This document shows, one piece after another, positions 18,288 to 26,825 of a DNA stretch of 64,000 nt. The stretch spans positions 1 through 64,000 of the forward strand of contig NZ_JARFYM010000037.1 of NCBI RefSeq assembly GCF_030272705.1. Reading direction: 5' to 3'. The stretch is from Rhizobium mayense (lineage in GTDB: Bacteria; Pseudomonadota; Alphaproteobacteria; Rhizobiales; Rhizobiaceae). Within the stretch, counting starts at the first letter, position 1, and every line of letters starts with the position of its first letter. The position numbers were made by a program, and so were the translations under genes. The notes beneath the pieces were generated by a model, which did no database searches, was not told the origin of the DNA, and worked only from the letters and a program-made list of their open reading frames with translations.

Positions 18288-18318
18288 GTACAAACGTACA
18301 TACAGAATTGTCATGACA
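18288..18318. promoter_or_regulatory. Candidate VapB operator: two palindromes
   Basis: GTAC-AAAC-GTAC (18288-18299) and the perfect palindrome TGTCATGACA (18309-18318) lie 15-45 bases before vapB. VapB proteins of this ribbon-helix-helix class autoregulate by binding such symmetric sites. Assignment is by position and symmetry. Confidence 0.5.
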
Positions 18319-18332
18319 GCAAGGATCGTCAC

Positions 18333-18575
18333 ATGCTTAGTATCCGAGATCAGGAAGTTCGCACCTTAGCGGAAACCGTTATGCGCAAACGTGGCGCCTC
18401 CAACCTAACCGCTGCTATCAAGCTTGCGTTGCAGCACGAGATTGAGCGGGCTGACGAAGCTGTGCCCTTGAAACAGCACGTCGCAGAGATTCGTGCCCGC
18501 GCACTTGCCAAGGCAAAACGCCCGCCGGCCGCGCCCTTGACCAAAGAGGAACGCGACGCACTCTGGGGCCAATGA
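18333..18575 (+). CDS. vapB: VapB-type antitoxin (Rv0623-like)
   Basis: The 80-residue protein begins MLSIRDQEVRTLAETVMRKRGASNLTAAIKLALQHEIER, the pattern of the VapB/PSK-type transcription factor family. A basic, Pro-rich tail (KRPPAAPLTKEERDALWGQ) binds the toxin in such systems. AAGGA lies seven bases before the ATG. The stop overlaps the vapC start by four bases. Two palindromes upstream are likely operators. Confidence 0.88.
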   Translation: MLSIRDQEVRTLAETVMRKRGASNLTAAIKLALQHEIERADEAVPLKQHVAEIRARALAKAKRPPAAPLTKEERDALWGQ

Positions 18576-18988
18576 TGTTCATCGAGACCTCAGCATTCGT
18601 CGCCATCCTTGCGGGAGAACCGGAGGCCGACTTGTACGTAGTGGCGGTCGATCGCACTCCACGCCGGCAAACCGGCGCGCATGTCCGGCTTGAGGCGACC
18701 ATCAATCTGGCGCGTATTCTTGGCTTAGAAGTCCTTGATGCTCAAGAAATGTTCGACGCCTTTCTTCAAGCAGCCAAAATTGCCGTGGTTCCGATCACCG
18801 ATACGATCGCTCGGCGCGCCGTGGAAGCTTTTGCCGTATATGGCAAAGGAAGAGCTCATCCCGCCCAACTCAATTTCGCTGACTGCCTGTCCTATGCCTG
18901 CGCAGACACGCTCAACATTCCGATGCTATTCAAAGGGCGTGATTTTATAGAAACGGATCTCAAGAGCGCTTTACCCGGCGAGCGCTGA
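18572..18988 (+). CDS. vapC: VapC PIN-domain toxin
   Basis: The 138-residue PIN protein starts MMFIETSAFVAILAGEPEAD; the first catalytic Asp position is Glu here (IETSA instead of IDTSA/IDASA). It has the Glu in RLEATINLARILG and the Asp in LNFADCLSYACA, followed by LLFKGRDF-like sequence. VapC toxins cleave tRNA or rRNA. The Asp-to-Glu change at the first metal ligand is seen in some active family members, so activity is uncertain but likely. Coupled to vapB by an ATGATG overlap. Confidence 0.88.
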   Translation: MMFIETSAFVAILAGEPEADLYVVAVDRTPRRQTGAHVRLEATINLARILGLEVLDAQEMFDAFLQAAKIAVVPITDTIARRAVEAFAVYGKGRAHPAQLNFADCLSYACADTLNIPMLFKGRDFIETDLKSALPGER

Positions 18989-19605
18989 ATCGCTTCAGTC
19001 GATCCGCCTGCGGACCAAGATCGAGCGGACGTGTCCGAGCGTCGCATCATCATCATCATCAACATTCGGCACTATATCATCAGCTGAGAGGGCGCAACCT
19101 TTCATATAGGCCGTCGCTATGGAATACTTGCTGGCTTTTGACGGAGTGGGAGAACGAGTTGCTCTTGATAGGTCTCGAACTGACCGACGCGGCCTGGCGA
19201 ACCCTGCCAATGTGGCGGGGGTGAATCGGCCTCCGGCGTCTGCACGTGCTCTTGCAAACCTTCCACCCCATCGGCGCATCGATCGTCGTGGTCTGCTTAT
19301 GCCACTTGACCACCGTCGTCAGCATCTTGATCGGCTTTTAAGTTGGAATGAAGCGTAGGACTATTTCAAATTCCATTCCACTTGATGAACGCGCTTCATC
19401 TCGCAATTTGGCAGACAAGCAAGCGCACCCGACCTTGTGAAGACCAATTGACAATTGGCGACATATTTTTATTTTAGATCAATAACTTACAAAAAATTTG
19501 GCGCAATCAGAGATTTTTCATAGATGAAACTATCGCGTATCTGAAATACGCGAAAGTTACATAATATGCCGCTCCATCTTGTCGGCGAAAACATCGACAA
19601 AATGC
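18989..19605. other. Gene-poor stretch with a short (ATC)n run
   Basis: A short CAT/ATC triplet run lies at about 19047-19062. Frames on both strands (for example 19080-19325 leftward, 19119-19358 rightward) show no family signature. The part near 19440-19510 is clearly AT-rich. Confidence 0.4.
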
Positions 19606-19746
19606 GTGGCCACCGTCAGGCGGAGAAAACTGGTCCACCTCATGCGCGGTATCTATGTCGACGCAGACGACGATATAGACCAGACAATACGGACCCATGC
19701 TGTACGCATCGCCAATGGCCAGGATGGCGAGACATTCTTCGGATGA
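19606..19746 (+). pseudogene. AbiEi/HipA-N-like antitoxin fragment
   Basis: In one frame the bases read RRRKLVHLMRGIYVDADDDI and then TIRTHAVRIANG before a stop. This matches the start of AbiEi-type antitoxins or related HipA-N proteins, in which a winged helix is followed by L-x-R-G-I/V-Y-V. Both ends are missing. It abuts an IS630-like piece, so the gene was probably cut by that element. Confidence 0.5.
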
Positions 19747-19835
19747 TCTGCGGGAGCGCGTTGTTGGCGCGGTGACGCACGATGGTCTGTCGTGCCGGGC
19801 GGCAGCCAAGTGCTTCGGCATTGGCATCAGAGTGA
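19736..19835 (+). pseudogene. IS630-family transposase N-terminal fragment
   Basis: SSDDLRERVVGAVTHDGLSC followed by RAAAKCFGIGI is the HTH start of IS630-type transposases (DLRERVV...G.SCRAAA.RF.V). It ends abruptly where the leftward AbiEii fragment begins at about 19828. Only about 33 residues remain, so it is an inactive relic. Confidence 0.6.
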
Positions 19836-20030
19836 AGTCGAGATCCTCCGAAAACCGGTAAGTCTGGCAGTAGCATTTCTTCAAGCACGTACCGCCTTTG
19901 AACATCCACGTCTCGCGCAACGCTTCAGGCTCCGTCTCAGAACAGACCTTTTCCAGATAGTTCCGCGGAATGTAGCGCACGCGTTCGACGCCGTTGATGT
20001 CGGGCTTAAGATTTAGCGATAGTGTAGTCT
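19822..20030 (-). pseudogene. AbiEii nucleotidyltransferase toxin N-terminal fragment
   Basis: The frame contains IPRNYLEKVCSETEPEALRE, then TWMFKGGTCLKKCY and YRFSEDLDFT, which are the nucleotidyltransferase signature motifs of AbiEii/AbiGii toxins (FKGGT and SEDLDF). After LMP the sequence loses all resemblance. The upstream part runs without a stop into a PHP-domain fragment, so it seems to be joined to an unrelated gene end. Confidence 0.75.
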
Positions 20031-20031
20031 C

Positions 20032-20218
20032 GGTGCGATCGGTGTCGCCAGCGGGATCGCCAAGGCGGCCAACAGTCTCCCGACATCCAGCGACGGAAAA
20101 ATTGTCGTTAATGCTAATGACGTCGCGGTCGGCATTCCCGAGCTGAATGACGAACTGATTATAGTCACACTTAAATCCGTGCGATACCGGGCTGTGGACA
20201 TGAATGTCCCACTTCCGC
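20032..20218 (-). pseudogene. PHP-domain (TrlF-like) protein N-terminal fragment
   Basis: The frame reads EGRKWDIHVHSPVSHGF, then DYNQFVIQLGNADRDVISIN and DNFSVAGCRETVGRL. The W-D-x-H-x-H-x-P start is the first metal site of PHP phosphoesterase domains, as found at the N-terminus of TrlF-type ATPases that occur in defence islands. It lacks a proper start and continues in frame into the AbiEii fragment. This is a chance or deletion-made fusion, not a working gene. Confidence 0.6.
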
Positions 20219-20426
20219 CCCTCACGGCCAGTTGCTTCCGGTCACGCCGTCCCCAATCACTTCTCCCAGCGTCAGACCGTCGAAACGTGCGTTCTATCTA
20301 CGCGGCGGTCATAATCCTTTGGTTGATTGAGGCATTATTGGTACCTTGTGGTGCTACTTTCCAGCAGAATCATAGGGGTTTCTTGCCGGAGCATTCTTTG
20401 AGAGCGACGGTTTGAAATAAGACGAT

Positions 20427-20449
20427 TTTGCGAAGCAACGCTTCGCAAA
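20427..20449. promoter_or_regulatory. Candidate AbiEi operator, perfect inverted repeat
   Basis: TTTGCGAAGC and GCTTCGCAAA form a perfect 10-bp inverted repeat with a 3-bp spacer, 55 bases before the AbiEi start. AbiEi antitoxins repress their operon through inverted repeats. Two similar direct elements (CGGTTTGAAATAA at 20408 and CGGTTTAAAATAA near 20475) bracket it. The start of the operon is AT-rich. Confidence 0.55.
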
Positions 20450-20503
20450 CTTAAGCATATTCAAACCTTGGCGGCGGTTTAAAATAATGTTATTTTACTA
20501 AGA

Positions 20504-21301
20504 ATGACTGGACAAAACACCGGAAAGCTAAACTTCCTGGAACGAACCCTTCCCGATGGGCTTTTGGTCGACGCGGCGTGGATGGAACGCCACGGTTATT
20601 CTACCAGTCTGCGCAGCCAGTATGTTGCCGCAGGATGGCTCACTCAGCCCGTCAGAGGGACTTATAAACGCCCTCGCGGCGAACTCACATGGGAAAAGGT
20701 CGTAGTGTCACTCCAGACACTAATGGGCAGCGCGCTTGCCGTCGGCGGCCGTACAGCCCTCGATCTGCAAGGCTTCAGCCACTATATTTCGGCGTCAGGC
20801 CCGTCTGTTATTCACCTTTATGGCACGGCCTCGCCACAGGGATGGCTTACAAAGCTGCCCCTGCCGCAGATGTTCCGGTTTCATAAATCATCGACGCTAT
20901 TTCGGTCGTTGCCAGAGAAACCTTGGCTGCAAGAAGGGACCCTCCGACAGGTGCCGGTTGCTTCGGAATGGCAAATGACGATCTCAACGCCGGAGCGCGC
21001 CCTGCTAGAGATGCTGGATGAACTTCCGACCCATGAAAGTTTCCATCAGGTTGATGTGCTGATGGAAGGCCTCAGTTCGCTCAGTCCCCGGAGGCTGCAA
21101 TCGCTGATTTCCGATTGCCACAGTGTGAAAGTGAAACGGCTGTTCTTTTGGTTCGCTGCCCGTCATGCGCATTCCTGGGTGAAGCAGATTGACCGTAGTG
21201 CGGTCGATCTGGGGACCGGCAAGCGGTCTCTGGTGAAAGGCGGGCGCCTTGATCCCGACTTACTGATAACTGTTCCGGACGATCTCGATGCCCCTCTCTG
21301 A
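20504..21301 (+). CDS. AbiEi-family antitoxin of a type IV TA system
   Basis: The 265-residue protein has an N-terminal winged-helix region (LLVDAAWMERHGYSTSLRSQ, then YVAAGWLTQPVRGTYKRP) typical of AbiEi_3-type antitoxins. A C-terminal domain follows (ISTPERALLEMLDELP, LSSLSPRRLQSLISDC, KVKRLFFWFA). AbiEi represses the operon and counters AbiEii without binding it directly in the studied systems. The toxin gene overlaps its end by 14 bases. The ribosome-binding site is weak. Confidence 0.88.
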   Translation: MTGQNTGKLNFLERTLPDGLLVDAAWMERHGYSTSLRSQYVAAGWLTQPVRGTYKRPRGELTWEKVVVSLQTLMGSALAVGGRTALDLQGFSHYISASGPSVIHLYGTASPQGWLTKLPLPQMFRFHKSSTLFRSLPEKPWLQEGTLRQVPVASEWQMTISTPERALLEMLDELPTHESFHQVDVLMEGLSSLSPRRLQSLISDCHSVKVKRLFFWFAARHAHSWVKQIDRSAVDLGTGKRSLVKGGRLDPDLLITVPDDLDAPL

Positions 21302-22226
21302 ACGATATCGACACCAGGTCGCGCTCCTGATAGCCGCAATGCCGTTCATGGCGGCGGAGAAAGAATTCGCCCTCAAAGGCGGCACCGCCATAAACCTCTT
21401 CGTGCGCGACATGCCGCGGCTGTCAGTCGATATCGACCTGACTTATCTGCCGGTCGCCGGAAGGCCGGAATCGCTTGCCGCCATCGATGCGGCCATGAAG
21501 CGCATGGCCACCGCAATCCGCGCGGGCTTGCGCGGTGTACGTGTAACCGAGGTCATTAACGTCCGCGAGAAGATCGTGACGAAACTGACCGTTCAACGCA
21601 GCGATGCGCAGATCAAGATCGAGGTGACGCCCGTTCTGCGCGGCTGTGTTTTCGCCCCGGAAATACGTGCCGTCTCTCCAGCCGTGGAAGAGGCCTTTGG
21701 CTATGCAGAGACCCAGGTAGTTTCATTCGCCGACCTCTACGCCGGCAAGATCATGGCGGCCCTCGACCGGCAGCATCCCCGCGACCTGTTCGATATTCGC
21801 GATCTGCTCGCGAATGAGCGGATCGGCGAAGACCTGCGCCGCGCCTTCCTCGTCTACCTCGTCAGCCATGATCGTCCCATGTCGGAGGTGCTGGCGCCGC
21901 GTCGGAAGGACATCGTGCAGGAGTTTGCCCAGGGATTTGAAGGCATGACCGCCGAGCCGGTGCAGCGCGCGGCATTGGAGGAGGCGCGGGAAGTGCTTAT
22001 TGCCACGATCACCGGCGGAATGCCGGCGCCGCACAGGCAGTTTCTTCTGGGGTTCAAGCGCGGCGAACCCGACTGGAGGCTGATCGGTCTTCCCGAAGCG
22101 GCTGAATTGCCGGCCGTCAAATGGAAACAGCTAAATCTCGACAAGCTCTCCGCGGCATCGCGGACGCGTCTCGTCAATCAACTGGACGACGCGCTCGCGC
22201 GTGGCGGCGCGCCACTGAAGGACTGA
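21288..22226 (+). CDS. AbiEii-family nucleotidyltransferase toxin
   Basis: The 312-residue protein contains the DNA polymerase beta-like nucleotidyltransferase motifs of AbiEii. EFALKGGTAINLFVRDMPRLSVDIDLTYL gives the GG(T) and DIDL active-site residues, and VSFADLYAGKIMAALDRQHPRDLFD is the family-typical KxxAxxxRxxxRDxxD region. Characterised relatives transfer nucleotides to tRNA and stop growth, protecting against phage. All motifs are intact, unlike the relic at 19822-20030. It overlaps the AbiEi gene. Confidence 0.92.
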   Translation: MPLSERYRHQVALLIAAMPFMAAEKEFALKGGTAINLFVRDMPRLSVDIDLTYLPVAGRPESLAAIDAAMKRMATAIRAGLRGVRVTEVINVREKIVTKLTVQRSDAQIKIEVTPVLRGCVFAPEIRAVSPAVEEAFGYAETQVVSFADLYAGKIMAALDRQHPRDLFDIRDLLANERIGEDLRRAFLVYLVSHDRPMSEVLAPRRKDIVQEFAQGFEGMTAEPVQRAALEEAREVLIATITGGMPAPHRQFLLGFKRGEPDWRLIGLPEAAELPAVKWKQLNLDKLSAASRTRLVNQLDDALARGGAPLKD

Positions 22227-22557
22227 CATTCGCAACTTTAAAGATGAGTGTGATCTTTGGTAAATGACCAGTCTTGATGATCCAATGGAGATCTCCACGG
22301 CATTGACTGGATTGAGGTTCGCGTCGGCAACGAGCGCGTATTCGGGGAAGAGGCTTATGATATTCTCTAATGGCGACAATGTCCGCGACAAACCGCAGAT
22401 CAGCCAATTTTAGGCGCGATGTCGATGCCGACGAGCAGCCGGTGCGTTTGCTCCTTCGGCACCGCCACCACCGTTTCCTGACGCCGGCGCCAATGGAACC
22501 TGTCATGATCCGATCGTTTCAATCGTCAAAAAAACAGCAGTTTAATCCAGTCGCGCG
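22227..22557. other. Gap after the AbiE module
   Basis: Short leftward frames (22131-22391, 22174-22506) contain stretches that could be old coding sequence, but no family is recognisable. No hairpin terminator is obvious after the toxin gene. Confidence 0.35.
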
Positions 22558-23499
22558 ATGATTGTAGAAGACCAAGACCGCCTGACTGCCGATTCCGAAG
22601 GGTTCAAGGTAACAACATTCATGCATGATGCTGTCGTTATTCGTTCCGGTATTGCACAGGCAGTTATCAACCGAAGAGGAGCAGAGCTAATTGGGTGGCA
22701 GGTCGGTGTAAACGACCTCCTTTGGCCGGGAGACTCCCAAGGTTGGAACCAAACTTGTCCCCTGATGTTCCCTTCATGCGGATGGAGTGAGTCTTCGCTT
22801 GCCGAAATAAAAGGGCAATATTATCCGATGCCCGTTCACGGCTTTGTCAGTATGCTGGAATTTGACGTGGTTTCCAGCTCAGAAAGTGAGGTGACATTAG
22901 AAGCATCTGACGATGAATTCACGAAAACAATGTTTCCGTTTTATTTTCTTTTTAGGATTACGTACAAAATTGTAGAGAGTCGATTGAACATTGATATTTC
23001 CGTAAAAAACACGTCCTATAGTGCATTCTTGCCTTATTCCATCGGAATACATCCGGGATTTAGATGGCCGTTACTGTCTTCGCGCAAAGATAGCTGGCGC
23101 CTGCAGTTCGATAAATCAGAATCCCCACTCGTCCCATGCATATCTTCCCAAGGGCTAATTCGAGGTGACCAACGGAAAATTTCGTTCCGCGGACGGCGCC
23201 TTCATCTAGATGAAACTCTTTTCAAAAATGAGGCCCTTTGTTTTTTGAATGCGAACAGTAAAAGGCTGTCGCTTGTTGGAGAGAAGGTCACAATCAGAAT
23301 TGACGCGCCAGATGCACGCAACTGGGTTGTATGGTCTCTTCCACAGCAGGACTTTCTGGCGCTAGAACCATGCACCGGTCATGGTGACATAGAGGGCAGG
23401 CGCATTCCATTTGACGAGCGGGAATACAATGCCAATCTCGCTCCAGGAGAAGAGCAACAATTCCGAGTACGACTCGAGTTTTTGCAGCATGAAGATTAG
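22558..23499 (+). CDS. Aldose 1-epimerase-family protein
   Basis: The 313-residue protein matches the galactose mutarotase-like fold: AVINRRGAELIGWQVGVNDLLWPGD, CPLMFPSCGW, MPVHGFVSMLEFDV, IGIHPGFRWPL with the catalytic-region His, and WVVWSLPQQDFLALEPCTG with the acidic residue. Such enzymes interconvert sugar anomers. The coding sequence is visibly AT-richer than its neighbours, a sign of separate acquisition. The true start may be the ATG at 22621 (MHDAVVIRSG), because the 5' 21 codons are unlike the family and the first ATG has no ribosome-binding site. Confidence 0.8.
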   Translation: MIVEDQDRLTADSEGFKVTTFMHDAVVIRSGIAQAVINRRGAELIGWQVGVNDLLWPGDSQGWNQTCPLMFPSCGWSESSLAEIKGQYYPMPVHGFVSMLEFDVVSSSESEVTLEASDDEFTKTMFPFYFLFRITYKIVESRLNIDISVKNTSYSAFLPYSIGIHPGFRWPLLSSRKDSWRLQFDKSESPLVPCISSQGLIRGDQRKISFRGRRLHLDETLFKNEALCFLNANSKRLSLVGEKVTIRIDAPDARNWVVWSLPQQDFLALEPCTGHGDIEGRRIPFDEREYNANLAPGEEQQFRVRLEFLQHED

Positions 23500-23654
23500 C
23501 CCTCAAAAGGCTGGCATTATCGGGCATGTCAGCAGCGCTGCTTTTCTTCGCGGAGTGAGGCTTGGCGCATCCAGTAGCGCCGCCGACCCATCAGTTGCCT
23601 TGCGGGCCTCGCCTGGCGTCATGCTGCGCGCCATCGTCTATCACAGCGGTCACT

Positions 23655-23921
23655 ATGAACATATCCAATGTCGGCATTTTCGGCGCGTCCGCCGGCGACT
23701 AAAACGCGGTGAGCGCGCTACTTTTCCACCCCGAACTCTACAAGGCTGCAGTCGTAAACAGCGGTTCTTGCGACAACCGTATGAACAAGACCGGTTGGAA
23801 CGAGCATTGGTGGCCGGTCGGCACAGAATATTCGGAGTTCTCCGACATCGACGATGCCCATAGACTGCAGGGCAAGCTGATGCGCTCGCGACCGGTTGCG
23901 AGCGCCGTTCCGACAGCTTGA
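23655..23921 (+). pseudogene. S9-type acyl-peptidase fragment with an in-frame stop
   Basis: The bases read NISNVGIFGASAGD, a stop, NAVSALLFHPELYKAAVVNS, then GSCDNRMNKTGWNEHWWPVG and DAHRLQGKLM. This is the catalytic region of prolyl-oligopeptidase-family hydrolases (G-x-S-x-G nucleophile elbow, then R-x-D). Both ends are missing and a TAA interrupts it right after the elbow, so it is dead. Confidence 0.7.
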
Positions 23922-23986
23922 ACCGGGCGTGCCGCCGATATTCAAACCAAAACCACCCCTTCTGCATGTCGCCTGGGATTGATGCT

Positions 23987-24579
23987 TCAATACAGCACCA
24001 CGCTGCGAATGCTTTCCCCTGAGTGCATCAGCTCGAAGCCCTTGTGATGTCCTCGAGGGCCATGGTGTGGGTGATCATCGGGTCGATCTGGATCTTGCCT
24101 TCCATGTACCAGTCGACGATCTTCGGCACGTCGGTGCGGCCGCGGGCGCCGCCGAAGGTGCCGTGCCCATCCAGGTGCGGCCGGTGACGAGCTGGAAGGG
24201 ACGCGTCGAAATCTCCTGGCCAGCGCCGGCAACGCTGATGATGACCGACCGACTTGCCCCAGCCGCGATGCGATGCTTCCAGTGCCTGGCGCATCACCTT
24301 GGTGTTGCCGGTGCAGTCGAAGGTGTAATCGGCCCCGCCGATCTGGTCGGCGCCAGGTTTCGTCATGTTGACGAGATAAGGAACGATGTCGCCCTCGACC
24401 TTTTTCGGATTGACGAAATGCGTCATGCCGAAGCGCTCGCCCCAGGCCTTCTTGTCATTGTTGAGATCAACACCGATGATCATGTCGACGTCAGCATGGC
24501 GCAGACCCTGAAGCACCTTGAGGCCGATGCCGGTGGTGACGCCGCAGCCGATATAGCTTGCCGCAGGATAAGGCAGCAC
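23987..24579 (-). pseudogene. Broken class III alcohol dehydrogenase (glutathione-dependent formaldehyde dehydrogenase)
   Basis: Parts of FrmA/AdhC are spread over frames. YIGCGVTTGIGLKVLQGLRH and DMIIGVDLNNDKKAWGERFG, then GGADYTFDCTGNTKVMRQAL cover the NAD-binding domain. TDVPKIVDWYMEGKIQIDPM, THTMALEDI and, in another frame, KGFELMHSGESIRSVVLY form the C-terminus. The N-terminal catalytic zinc domain is missing and at least two frameshifts are present. It is not functional. Confidence 0.8.
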
Positions 24580-24945
24580 TTGCGGCTCTTATTCTGAACC
24601 AGGTCTGGGAGGCCGCCGCTTAGTGTCAGCATAAGGGTGCTTAACTGGCGGAAGGAACAGCGTCAGTCTATGGCTGATATAATTGACGCTTCGTTTGGTC
24701 CTTATCCTATTGTTTTCATTTATGTGGTTTCAAGTGAACTTCCAGAATTCTGATAAAACCAGGATATAAACCAAGCGGCCGAATTTCTTCCTCGGCAAGG
24801 CGATGTCGCGAGCAATCGATCAAAACGCGGATAAAAATCCGCGCTTTGCCTTCGTGCCATCACTTTGTTTCCGTTCGGAATTTTCCGGGCCAGGAGGTTC
24901 TGAAACGGGCGAATCTGATATAAGGGGGATAAAAGAGGACCTACA
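24580..24945. other. Gap upstream of the AlbA-domain gene
   Basis: No gene is recognisable. The segment should contain the promoter of the 24946 gene. A weak AGAGGA site lies before its ATG. Confidence 0.35.
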
Positions 24946-26400
24946 ATGCCCATTCACGATCCCTGCTCTCTTCTCAATCGACTACTGGAAGAACCCATCG
25001 AAAGCGCGTGGTTGGAGTTCAAGATCAACAACAAGGATCCGCGCGAAATCGGAGAATACGTGTCGGCGCTTGCGAATTCAGCAATACTCGCCGGACGAGA
25101 CCGGGCCTTTCTTGTATTCGGGATAGAAGACCGGACCAAAAAACGAGTTGGTACGGAACTTCGTCTGCAGCAACAAAAGTACGGCAATGAAGACTTCACC
25201 AATTGGCTAGCCCGCATGGTTGAGCCCCGGATACTCATTGAAGTTCTCGACTTTGTTTGTGACACCTTGTCCTATTCCGTCATTGCCATAGAGCCATCCC
25301 ATGAGCGGCCGGTCAAATTCTCTGGTACAGAATTTATCAGAATCGGCGAAAACAAGAAAAAGCTCGCCGAGTTTCCAGAGCACGAACGCGCACTTTGGAT
25401 AGCAACGGGACGCCGGCGTTTCGAAACTGCCGTCGCAACGCCGAACGTCGCTGCGGACGACCTCTTTGGTATGCTCGACCCCGATCCGATCTACGATCTG
25501 ACGGGCGATCCCAGGCCCAAAAACCCTCAGGAGATCATCCGAAAGATGGTCGATGCCGGATTTCTGCTCGACAACCTCGAGAACAGGTTCGACATAACCA
25601 ATCTCGGCGCAATCATGTTGGCTCGCGACGTCACGATCTTTCCATCCATCGCCGGAAAGACTGTCCGCATTGTCAAATATGCCGGCCGAGACAAGTCTCG
25701 GTCGGATTTCGAACAAGAGGGTAAGAAAGGATATGCCGTCGGCTTTACCGCAATGATGCGGTTTTTGATGGAGCGCCTGCCTAAAGAAGAACGATATATC
25801 GATGGTGTTCGGCGTATGGTGCCGCACTTCCCTGAGACCGCCGTCCGTGAAGTTATCGCGAACGCACTCATCCACCAGGATTTTATGGCGACTGGTGCTG
25901 GACCCGTGGTCGAAATCTACGACAACCGCATCGAAGTCACCAATCCTGGCAATTCCTTGATTAGCACCGACCGCATCCTCGATGAGCGCCGATCAAGAAA
26001 CGAGAAGCTCGCTGCAACCATGCGTTCGTTCGGGCTTTGCGAGGAGCGCGGAGGCGGCCTCGACAAGACCTTGATTGAAATCGAAGCACAGCATTTGCCC
26101 GCTCCCGACTTCATCTCGTCCGAAAATTCAATGCGTGTCGTTTTGTTCGCGCCGAAAAGCTTCGCTCAAATGTCAAAGGCTGAAAAGCTGCGAGCCTGCT
26201 TTTTCCATTGTGTCCTTCGTTGGCTCACGCACGACTACATGAGCAACGCCACACTTCGAGAGCGGTTTTCACTTCCGCCGGAGGAATATCAGGCTGTTTC
26301 GGCCATTATCGCCGAATCTATCAAGCTCAACCGCATTGCGCCCGCGGATCCAGACCAGGGTAGGCGCAACGCGCGGTATGTTCCCTATTGGGCGGCCTAA
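24946..26400 (+). CDS. Schlafen/AlbA-type ATP-binding protein (AlbA_2 + GHKL-like ATPase)
   Basis: The 484-residue protein has an N-terminal AlbA_2 (Schlafen core) domain: ESAWLEFKINNKDPREIGEY, VSALANSAILAG, RAFLVFGIED and FIRIGENKKKL. Next comes a divergent GHKL ATPase-like region (FPETAVREVIANALIHQDFM, then NRIEVTNPGNSLI and NEKLAATMRSFGLCEERGGGLDKTL) and a short C-terminal winged helix. Such proteins are annotated as ATP-dependent DNA-binding or transcriptional regulators, and many lie in defence islands. It stands alone between gaps, so its partner, if any, is unknown. Confidence 0.85.
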   Translation: MPIHDPCSLLNRLLEEPIESAWLEFKINNKDPREIGEYVSALANSAILAGRDRAFLVFGIEDRTKKRVGTELRLQQQKYGNEDFTNWLARMVEPRILIEVLDFVCDTLSYSVIAIEPSHERPVKFSGTEFIRIGENKKKLAEFPEHERALWIATGRRRFETAVATPNVAADDLFGMLDPDPIYDLTGDPRPKNPQEIIRKMVDAGFLLDNLENRFDITNLGAIMLARDVTIFPSIAGKTVRIVKYAGRDKSRSDFEQEGKKGYAVGFTAMMRFLMERLPKEERYIDGVRRMVPHFPETAVREVIANALIHQDFMATGAGPVVEIYDNRIEVTNPGNSLISTDRILDERRSRNEKLAATMRSFGLCEERGGGLDKTLIEIEAQHLPAPDFISSENSMRVVLFAPKSFAQMSKAEKLRACFFHCVLRWLTHDYMSNATLRERFSLPPEEYQAVSAIIAESIKLNRIAPADPDQGRRNARYVPYWAA

Positions 26401-26825
26401 GCGTTTCGATCGCAGCGGCTTGAAAGGACACGAGCTGCAGACCTACACTTTCGAATCCTGAATTCCCTTGTCTGGGATTTCACGATGCACCATCGAGCAA
26501 AAGCTGAAGCGGAACGTCTAACAGATGAATTGCGGCCCAAGGGATGGCTTCAGTAACGTCATCATCGGCTACGTTTGAGTTCTTTCGATAAGTTTCATCG
26601 GAACCGCGTCGCACTCATACTGCGCAATTTCGCTGGACGGATGACGATACCCGTCTCCAGGTTGCGGCGATTACGGGTCCGATTGCGCAGGAGACTCGCG
26701 CCATTGACTCCAGCTGTATCGATTAAGCGACTGGTGACGGGTGGTTATTTCGCCGGATATACATCCATTACCTACTGTACTGCCTACGAATCGAGATGAT
26801 TCAAAATGTCTAAGGTTGTTTGCGC
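26401..26825. other. Gap upstream of the RiPP region
   Basis: No gene is recognised. It probably contains the promoter for the rightward block beginning at 26826, but no clear sigma-70 boxes could be picked. A frame at 26575-26799 looks random. Confidence 0.35.

Noticed and set aside
19047..19062. Short ATC/CAT triplet run as a possible repeat array
   Set aside because: Only about five units, no spacers, not a CRISPR or functional satellite.
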